NCBI GenBank assembly: GCA_003024985.2
Contig: PXIH01S0032416.1
Origin: Euperipatoides rowelli
Taxonomy: Eukaryota; Onychophora; Udeonychophora; Euonychophora; Peripatopsidae
DNA: 13,197 nucleotides
Reading direction: 5' to 3' (one strand)
A program made the position numbers and the translations under genes. Positions 7,356-13,197 of this stretch are shown one piece after another. A model generated the notes under the pieces. It saw only the letters and a list, made by a program, of their open reading frames with translations. It had not been told where the DNA came from and searched no databases. The stretch's first letter is position 1; every line of letters starts with the position of its first letter.

Positions 7356-8232
7356 TCAAGCATAGCTTTCATTCAAAATATTTTTAATAGTACTTTATGC
7401 TCAAATTGCTTTTCACAATTTGCTTTTTTAGTAGTTAACTCGATGTGTGCAAATCTCTTACATGGCTGCACTAAGCCACTAACTAGCAAATACAATACTT
7501 TCGATTTATCAGTTTTAATGGATCGCAAAAAAAAAAACATCAAAATTAAAAAATTTGAATGAGTGCCATTGAAAATTAAATATTGGAAATATAATAAAAT
7601 CTATTAAAAGAGATTAGCGGATAAATCGTAACTTTCAACATTTTTGTTAAGCGATGCAGAAAAGTAATAGTTGAATATACTGTATCTTGTAAAACAAATC
7701 GTCCCTGTATTACGGATGAAAATTATTTAAAGAATTTAATTAAATACTGTACAGTATTTTTAGAAACTATTTTTTTTAAAAAAAATTTGTTTTCAAATTT
7801 AGTAACTACATAATGTGTGTTCAGAAATATTAAAATAAATACTGTATTTTATGAATCCTTTTTTTTATAGTTTGAAAAAATATACTATGACATATTGTAC
7901 ATTTTTAAAATTATAAAATATGTAATTTGTCAAAAGCAAAATGAAACATTTGATTCAATTTACGCAATTTTTTTTAATCCGATTGGGCTTACATCTTTTT
8001 TTCATTTAGGTATTTTATTCAAAATAATACCAACATTTGAGCATAGATGGCGTTAAACGTTAAACTAAGAAGATTTTGAGAAATTTTCAATATGTTTTCA
8101 AGAAATATTTATAAATCAAGTAATTTTAGTTATTCAATTTAAGAGTTTGATGGAAAATTTAAATCTAGGTTTTTAGAAATATAAGAAAAGTAATAAAAAA
8201 AAAGATTATTATTTGTTCAAAATTGGACTATA
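7356..8232. other. AT-rich stretch without a gene
   Basis: The stretch has homopolymers and several TACTGTA/TACAGTA words (7678, 7745, 7750, 7840). I see no coding frame. Part of its right end may be flanking sequence just past the 3' end of a minus-strand transcript. Confidence 0.55.
7742..7759. repeat. 18-bp perfect palindrome AAATACTGTACAGTATTT
   Basis: AAATACTGT (7742-7750) is followed without a spacer by its reverse complement ACAGTATTT (7751-7759). It holds two overlapping copies of the TACTGTA/TACAGTA heptamer that recurs through the window. Function is unknown. It could be a DNA-binding site or chance in an AT-rich background. Confidence 0.85.
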
Positions 8233-8238
8233 TTTATT
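8233..8238 (-). terminator. Candidate poly(A) signal AATAAA for the 8729-8812 exon
   Basis: TTTATT on the + strand is AATAAA on the minus strand. It is the first canonical signal downstream of the stop at 8729, giving a 3' UTR of roughly 500 nt. ATTAAA at 8268-8273 is an alternative. In AT-rich DNA such hexamers occur often by chance. Confidence 0.3.
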
Positions 8239-8728
8239 TTATGAAATGTGAATGTTTCTATTAAAAATTTAATTTAGGAAAATGCTAAAGCTGTATTTTT
8301 TTGAGGGGGTTAATTAAATAACGTCAACTTTTTTTCTCAACCATTCAATAAAAGCTTCAATTACATTCAATAAAAAATAAACAATTAAAAGTAAACTTAG
8401 GAAGATTTGTAAATATACACAATAAACAAAAGTACTGTAAATACAATGCTGTGTGTTGGGGATATTTTCACTATTTTTTGGTTATTGTAACAATTGTTTG
8501 AAAATTGTTCGTTTGAAAAAAAAAAAAAATTATCTTCTAAAATTCTTCATTTTAAAAACTTTATAATATCAGAGTTAAAGAGGAAATAAAAAATTGAAAT
8601 ATTAAGCTCTCTCTGCAAAGAAGCAACAGCAGCAAAAAAATCCAGAATAACCCATAACAGAAGTTACTACAAGGATTTTACTTAATTTTTTTTTTTTTAA
8701 GGAAGGGCGGTTATCATTTCATCTTAAG

Positions 8729-8812
8729 CTATCCACATTGAACTGTAGCATCCATTTCAAAGCCAATGTAATCCTGATCTAATTTGGGAACATTGACACT
8801 GGCTACTCGTAA
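8729..8812 (-). CDS. Likely terminal coding exon, unrecognised protein
   Basis: On the minus strand, a TTCCATTTTTAATAG acceptor-like sequence ends at 8813. The exon from 8812 reads 27 codons to TAG at 8731-8729 in phase 0, with a core of RVASVNVPKLDQDYIGFEMD and an ending MDATVQCG. Balanced D/E/K/Q/V use, few I/N/K runs and raised G+C against A/T-rich flanks are what suggest coding. The other two frames hit stops or read as unlikely peptide. Its partner exons are unknown. A join from 9122 (CT|GTGAGC) to a weaker internal acceptor (GCCAG|TGTCAA, first base about 8798) would keep this frame, but intervening AG dinucleotides make it doubtful. I do not recognise the family. Confidence 0.5.
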   Translation of the reverse strand, partial: LRVASVNVPKLDQDYIGFEMDATVQCG

Positions 8813-9117
8813 CTATTAAAAATGGAAGAAAAACAATTTATATACATTAATATATACAGTATTAACAAAAACATACAGTATATATACATAAATATACAGA
8901 ACATAATACATTGATAAATGTGTTGCTGTAAATATTAGAAATCTATAATCCTCAGTATTTTGAAGTCCTTTACAATATTTATGTATTTCTAATATTACAG
9001 TCACATATCGTATTACAGTATTATAAATAGATGAAATGAACCAGAGATGTTCAATGAACCAGTGACTTCCAATGAGTTAAACATATTTTTTTTAATAAAT
9101 TTCTATAATTAATAAGC

Positions 9118-9224
9118 TCACAGAAAAAAAGGAATTGCTGGAGATGGATAAGTAGTCGGGAAGGGGAGGGGAGGGTCAAAGTCAACACGGTCGGGATAAG
9201 GCGGCCATAGATTCTGTGCTTCAT
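9118..9224 (-). CDS. Likely terminal coding exon, proline-rich tail
   Basis: On the minus strand, TTTGTATTTTCAG is a good splice acceptor ending at 9225. Two bases (9224-9223) would complete a split codon. Then 34 codons run to TGA at 9120-9118: EAQNLWPPYPDRVDFDPPLP, then FPTTYPSPAIPFFL. Proline, aromatic and aspartate richness with about half G+C stands out from the surroundings and suggests a flexible cytosolic or extracellular tail. The overlapping frame at 9051-9305 (starting MYRMLC) reads across the acceptor into intron-like T-rich sequence and is less plausible. TTTCT|GTGAGC at 9122/9121 could be a donor, making this an internal exon. No protein family is recognised. Confidence 0.42.
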
Positions 9225-11479
9225 CTGAAAATACAAATTAAAAACAAAACCCAACAAATTTTGCTGTGCCACTCTTTTAAAAGACCGACATAACATTCTA
9301 TACAAATGTCAACCAGAGAAACTATTATCTACTCCCAGGTTTTGTAAACCCATTCAAATAAAGATTAAAACAAATAAACAAAAAAAATTTCATATCTAAA
9401 TACTAAAAGACCTCTTATTGAAGGTAAGCCTGTTTTTCTTTAATCAAAGGCTCTTTCTTTAAATTATTTAAATACAATATATTATTTACAATATGCACAT
9501 TCATAATGACTTTTGGGGAAAAAGAAAATTCCAACTAAAGATGGTTCTTTTTATAAAAATTTTAAAATAAATCTTTCCACAGATACATTATAAGAAAAAA
9601 AAAACGTACAGAATTTGCAACATGCATATCTGTGCTTTAATTTTATTGAGTTATAAGCAATCTCTACTGTTAAAAACACAGTGATGATAAAGACAAAAAA
9701 AAAATATTTTTTTTAGAGTCAATACTGACTCTACTTCATCAAAGTAACGAGTCTCAAAAATAATATAAAAAAAAATTACGTCATAATATATTCAATAACT
9801 TTAAGTTCACTGATTGGTGGGAGAAGATTTTACATCCAAAATAACTTAAAATTAAAAAGAATTTAAAATCTAATAAAAATAAAGAAAAAAAAAGTAAATC
9901 AATCACAAAAACAAAATATCCACAAGATTTCTGCAAATAGTGCTTACTACAGTCATCATTACTTCTATCTAAAAAAAAAATCCCAGAATGTAATTTGGAC
10001 TTCTAAATTTTTTTTTCAATACCAGTTCTAACGGGATTTGAATCTGATTTATTGTTCCCTTATTACAGTTCAGAATAGAGAGATTAATAATTTTTTTTTA
10101 TGTGGATCTTTTTCGATTACACTATTAGAAAATTTACAATATTTTATACTAGCCCAGTAAGCTGTATAAAAAAAATGTGGCCCCAAATTTAACATGAAAA
10201 TAATTATTTTAGAGTTTAAGCACAAAGAGCACAAAGCAAAGTTTCTATTTAAAAATAAGAGTTTTGAATAGTTTATTTATTTAAATATATATTAAAGTAT
10301 GGAAAATACATAGTGTAATTCTAGAAATTATTAGGTAGCTTTGACGGGCTTTAATTATCTAAAAGAGAATTGCCCGCCAATAAACTTTAACAGTAGATCG
10401 TGGACTGGTATACCAATTTCGAACTTTGGTTTAGGTAAAAATAATAAATTTAAAAAATCCTATTTTTGTATAATTATTGTTCGTGTATTTTAACACTTTT
10501 TTTTTAAAAGAGGCATTGGGCAGTATGAGATTTTGGAATGAAGAGTTAGTCTTAAGTCAAGTTTAAAAATTGAGTGGATTAGTTGGGATACAATAATGTC
10601 AGTTATATACTATAGTGAATTTAGCAATCATATAGATGTTTATTGTAAAGCAATGCTAGAATGTCTGAAAACAAAAGCAAACAATTTGCAGAAATATTGT
10701 TTATATTTATAAAAGCGGAAGACAATACATCATCGTCACGATACAATACAAAAACGTTATGAAACACAGACTGAACACACAAACAAATGTACACTACCAG
10801 GAATGAATAAAAATCGACCTAAAAATGGTTAAACAAAACAACTAAACAAAAATAAAAAAGACATTAAGAAGCATGGAGTTGATGAAAATGATTTTAGGTA
10901 TTCAATTTCGTAAGATAAAATGATTCAATAATTGATTCAACATAGGACTTAAAACTTATTACGAGAAAAACAATTTTGATCATTTGATCATAAAAATAGC
11001 TACGTTGAATCAATATATTAAACCATTTATATCAGAATTTAAAAAGCCATATAAAACCCGGGCCGTGTTCAGACACTGTAAAAACTCATTGCCTTAGATT
11101 AATTCACAACAAAGCCATCAAACAAATTAACTATGAAAATAGTTAGAAAAATCCATTCATGAAAAAAAAAAATATCTTCATAAACTTCCATGCCTAAAGT
11201 CTTGCACGATAAAATAAAATTGAAATTAAATCATTTCAAATTGAAATTAAATAAAAAAAAAATTACAACACACAAAAAAATGGAATTTTTTTTTTTACAT
11301 TAATATCTAAGGGAGAAAAGGGCGGAGAGGGTCATTGCTTGTTAAGGTTGTACAGACACAAATTATAGGAAGTCAGTTACTAAGGAATAACTTTCATAGT
11401 TTAAGATTCTAAAGTCTATTTTTGTGGGGGTTAAAATCAATTTGATATGACTTGAGAGTCGATTTCAACATTGTAATAA
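9225..11479. other. Intron or intergenic stretch, A-rich on the + strand
   Basis: I find no coding frame. The + strand carries far more A runs than T runs over much of 9,230-11,280, so the minus strand is U-rich if transcribed. This is consistent with minus-strand introns or UTR. A perfect hairpin AGAGTCA-ATAC-TGACTCT lies at 9715-9732. The block at 11,311-11,345 is G-rich and gives a polypyrimidine-TTAG sequence on the minus strand, but no frame follows it. Confidence 0.5.
9715..9732. repeat. Perfect 7-bp inverted repeat
   Basis: AGAGTCA and TGACTCT are separated by ATAC. The half-site TGACTCT/TGACTCA-like sequence resembles a bZIP (AP-1/GCN4-type) half-site, but no context supports function. 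Confidence 0.6.
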
Positions 11480-11485
11480 TTTATT
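11480..11485 (-). terminator. Candidate poly(A) signal AATAAA for the 11998-12136 exon
   Basis: TTTATT on the + strand is AATAAA on the minus strand. It is the first canonical signal I find downstream of the stop at 11998, giving a 3' UTR of about 530 nt including the cleavage distance. Confidence 0.35.
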
Positions 11486-11997
11486 TGAATTGAAAAATTC
11501 AATGTTTGATACAAAATATCGTCATTTTAAAATAAACATTTCTGAAAGAGCTCAACGCAACAAGAATTTATGTTACATCCATTCAAATATTTCATATCTT
11601 TTTTTTTTTTTTTTAAAAACAAAAGTCAATACCGTAATACTAGACTCGGTCAAAAAAAACAAAACAATAACAATGTGATGTCGGTGAGTCACCACGCTCC
11701 AAACTCAACCCCAAGTTTCGTCAAAAGAAAGGGGCTGCAAATTTCCTCGTGACATTCCAGCGAAATCTTCCTCAGGAAACAAATTTTGTCAAAGAAAGAT
11801 AAATGAATGAATCAAAACTTTCTTTCATACATATAGAATATACAACCCAGCAAGTTCCTTGCAGCGCATTCTTCAAACCATCCGCCGGTCGGTTGATTGC
11901 AGCTGGCTGAGTGCCTTTAACTTTGACCTTTAGTTGTCGTAATGGACAGTGTCCATGATGGTCACCAACGGTTCTGTATGTTGGTGGTCTGCTGGTC
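11486..11997 (-). other. Probable 3' UTR of the minus-strand terminal exon
   Basis: This is the sequence between the stop at 11998 and the first AATAAA. It has two more G+C-rich blocks (about 11,680-11,775 and 11,845-11,960) and a run of 16-17 U/A bases near 11,600. On the minus strand CTGAGGA (complement of 11769-11775), followed by GGAATGTCACG (complement of about 11748-11758), resembles the CTGANGA...GAAACGTC phrase of transposon ends, so part of the UTR may be transposon-derived. Short frames here (for example LECHEEICSPFLL) lack splice support. Confidence 0.4.
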
Positions 11998-12136
11998 TCA
12001 TAAAATAATATCCATCTTGTTTCCTTTCCGGATGATTTTGATGGGTCCACCTGGAAAAGGTCCAGCAGCAATCTCGGGCATTTCATCAGACTTAAAACTG
12101 ACTTGGACCGTGTGGTTCCCAAAAGTAACATTAAAT
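11998..12136 (-). CDS. Terminal coding exon of an unrecognised minus-strand gene
   Basis: On the minus strand, a long T tract ending TTTAG forms a strong 3' splice site at 12137. The base at 12136 completes a split codon (phase 2 intron). Then 45 codons run to TGA at 12000-11998: FNVTFGNHTVQVSFKSDEMP, EIAAGPFPGGPIKIIRKG, NKMDIIL. Alternating hydrophobic residues suggest two or three beta strands split by a Gly/Pro-rich turn. NVT and NHT would be N-glycosylation sequons if the protein is extracellular. G+C is well above the flanks. The frame at 11772-12131 overlaps in another register and reads through the stop into UTR-like sequence, so I reject it. Upstream exons must lie beyond 12140 but none is visible to the window end. 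The protein family is not recognised. Confidence 0.62.
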
Positions 12137-12365
12137 CTAAAAAAAAAAAAAAAGAATACTTTAGTTAAAAATTGATTAATTAAAAAAAGTATTTTCTTTA
12201 GCTTTCTTTTGGGGACCAATTGTTTAAAAAAGTAAGAATTGGATAATATATAATTTTTTTTTTTTAAATAAATTTTCCATTATCAACGAAAAAATTATTT
12301 TATGAGATGTTTAATTCTTTAATTATTCAAGAATTTAAATTACTAATTAGTCTATTACAGGTTCT

Positions 12366-12535
12366 TAAAGAGCTAGCGGCGGTAATGAGTAAAAAACCCT
12401 TAGCAAGATGTTCTAAGCCAGGGAAAAAACCGTTACATAACTGGCTCAGCTGGGAATCGAACCGGTGGTCTTCCCAGCATTATGACCTCATCATGATAAC
12501 AGACAGCATCGCTACCGACTGAACCACCATGTCAG
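12366..12535 (-). repeat. tRNA-derived SINE
   Basis: On the minus strand, TGGTTCAGTCGGTAGC (complement of 12511-12526) is box A with one mismatch to TRGCNNAGYNGG. GGTTCGATTCC (complement of 12453-12463) is a perfect box B. The two starts are 63 nt apart, longer than in an ordinary class I tRNA, so the head has diverged or gained sequence. GCTGGGAA and TTCCCAGC form an 8-bp stem around box B. A non-tRNA body of about 80 bases follows (TGAGCCAGTTATG onward, to about 12366). It lies in the presumed intron or upstream region of the minus-strand exon at 11998-12136 and in the same orientation. The + strand frame at 12307-12522 merely crosses it. Confidence 0.7.
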
Positions 12536-12540
12536 GACAT

Positions 12541-12889
12541 CAAATATTTTATAAATAGGTAAGCACAGCCTACTTTGTAAGAACATTTTTTTAAAAAAAA
12601 AAATGTACTTATCTAGCCCCAAAATTGTTCTTTTAAACTTTTAAAATTAAAGTTTAAATATCTACTGGGTAAATCACTTTCATTTTATTGCTAATTTTCT
12701 TAATATTCTCAGTGGAAATAGCGTCTAGCTATTTTTTATTTTTAGTCATTTTGCATTAAATACTATATAAAAATAATTACAAAGCAGTGTATGGTTTTAA
12801 TATTTTTGGATAGTGTTTCTAGGAACAGTGATGCATTAGATTTACTATTCCGTAGAAGAAATTAATATCCTATACAACAACAAAAAATT
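12541..12889. other. AT-rich stretch without a gene
   Basis: I see no gene, tRNA-like part or repeat longer than homopolymer runs (12589-12603). It is possibly intron of the minus-strand gene. Confidence 0.55.
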
Positions 12890-13030
12890 TGTCACGTTCT
12901 CGTGGTGCAATCTGTTTCGTGCAGGCTGTAAAACTTGAGAATGAAGACTTAAGCTGAAACGTTCGATTCGCGTCTCATTCGGTCCAGCTTTGGAACGTTT
13001 TTTTTCCCTAGCTTTGCCAGGGTTTTTTTA
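12890..13030 (+). repeat. Transposon-end-like segment with CTGANGA...GAAAC-type phrase
   Basis: GAATGAAGACTTAAGCTGAAACGTTCG (about 12939-12965, in two readable halves ATGAAGACTTAAG and CTGAAACG) resembles the CTGANGA-stem-GAAACG phrase common at the ends of some retroelements, including Penelope-like elements with hammerhead ribozymes. GAATGA (12939-12944) pairs with TCATTC (about 12975-12980), and ACG with CGT. The expected C before UGA is A here and helix II is very short, so no active ribozyme is claimed. The locally raised G+C marks it off from the flanks. Confidence 0.3.
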
Positions 13031-13082
13031 ACTCGGTACGTTTGTTCTTAAAGAATCATAGTAGTGTAAAATATACTATTAT

Positions 13083-13197
13083 CAGTGTTGTAGTCAAGAC
13101 CTGTAATCTCAAGACCAAGGCCAAGACCAAGACCATGGCCAAGGCCGAGACCATTGGTTTAATAACAAGGCCTCAGTCAAGACCATATGGTTCTAGA
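13083..13197 (+). mobile_element. hAT-like left terminus with CCAAGA hexamer array, truncated by the window
   Basis: CAGTGTTGTAGTCAAGACC begins at 13083 and matches the style of hAT ends starting CAGTGTTGTAGTC. From about 13111 to 13153 follow imperfect hexamers of the CCAAGA/CCAAGG type (AAGACCAAGGCCAAGACC and so on). The right end and its target duplication lie outside the window. The preceding 8-mer is ACTATTAT. Confidence 0.45.

Noticed and set aside
9051-9305. 84-codon minus-strand open frame
   Set aside because: It reads through the TTTTCAG acceptor at 9225 and a T-rich, intron-like tract. The alternative frame starting at 9222 has the more plausible peptide.
9400-9435. Consensus-like + strand splice donor (GAAG|GTAAGC at about 9422)
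   Set aside because: No coding frame or acceptor-bounded exon precedes it, and chance matches are expected.
10020-10045. Box B-like GATTCAAATCC on the minus strand
   Set aside because: It has a mismatch at a conserved position and no box A at a suitable distance.
11305-11345. Strong polypyrimidine-TTAG acceptor on the minus strand
   Set aside because: The sequence after it is A/T homopolymer without a sustained coding frame.
11772-12131. 119-codon minus-strand open frame
   Set aside because: It overlaps the better frame of the 11998-12136 exon in another register and owes its length to reading through UTR-like sequence. Its composition is less protein-like and no splice structure supports it.
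12307-12522. 71-codon + strand frame
   Set aside because: It runs antisense through the tRNA-derived SINE and is explained by that repeat.
1-13197. CRISPR array, bacterial operon, rRNA or intact tRNA
   Set aside because: I find no regularly spaced direct repeats with unique spacers, no prokaryotic gene structure, no rRNA core sequence and no complete cloverleaf.

Overview
The window looks like non-coding DNA from a metazoan nuclear genome, most likely an invertebrate or another animal with an AT-rich genome. I cannot resolve the clade. The DNA is roughly 70% A+T, has long A/T homopolymers, contains no long open frame and no bacterial-type gene packing, and carries spliceosomal-type polypyrimidine-AG sites, tRNA-derived SINE-like pieces and hAT-type DNA transposons. 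Three isolated N bases (2469, 5695, 6251) point to a draft assembly.

Left part (1-3.3 kb): a degenerate purine-rich GATA-type repeat (about 599-1104) is interrupted by two hAT-type insertions laid end to end. The order is the 8-mer GTCTAGAC, a 336-bp MITE-like element (1105-1440), GTATAGAC, a 1,840-bp hAT element (1449-3288), and GTATAGAC. The larger element has matching terminal inverted repeats, a perfect 8-bp target duplication and a 40-codon remnant of a hAT transposase N-terminus (2639-2761). It is therefore internally deleted and non-autonomous.

Middle part (3.3-8.2 kb): this is a graveyard of small repeats. It holds a hAT-like terminus (4424), an unfamiliar 189-bp-period tandem pair with GTTCC...GGAAC-enclosed hairpins (5291-5610), two tRNA-derived pieces (5682-5720 and 5986-6075), a two-copy 45-bp-period hairpin repeat (6255-6330), and a 120-bp-period repeat (6917-7165). 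One 37-codon minus-strand frame at 7242-7355 is of doubtful status. No convincing gene is seen here.

Right part (8.2-12.2 kb): the only likely host coding sequence is on the minus strand. Three short stretches (8729-8812, 9118-9224, 11998-12136) each follow a splice-acceptor-like sequence, have locally raised G+C, read as ordinary protein and end in a stop. They could be alternative last exons of one minus-strand gene whose upstream exons lie beyond position 13197, last exons of more than one gene, or partly chance. The 11998-12136 exon is the best supported, with a first AATAAA about 515 nt past its stop. I do not recognise the protein family of any of them.

Far right (12.3-13.2 kb): this holds a minus-strand tRNA-derived SINE with good box A and box B, a degenerate CTGANGA...GAAAC-type transposon phrase, and the start of another hAT-like element (CAGTGTTGTAGTC at 13083) with a CCAAGA-type hexamer array, cut off by the window end.
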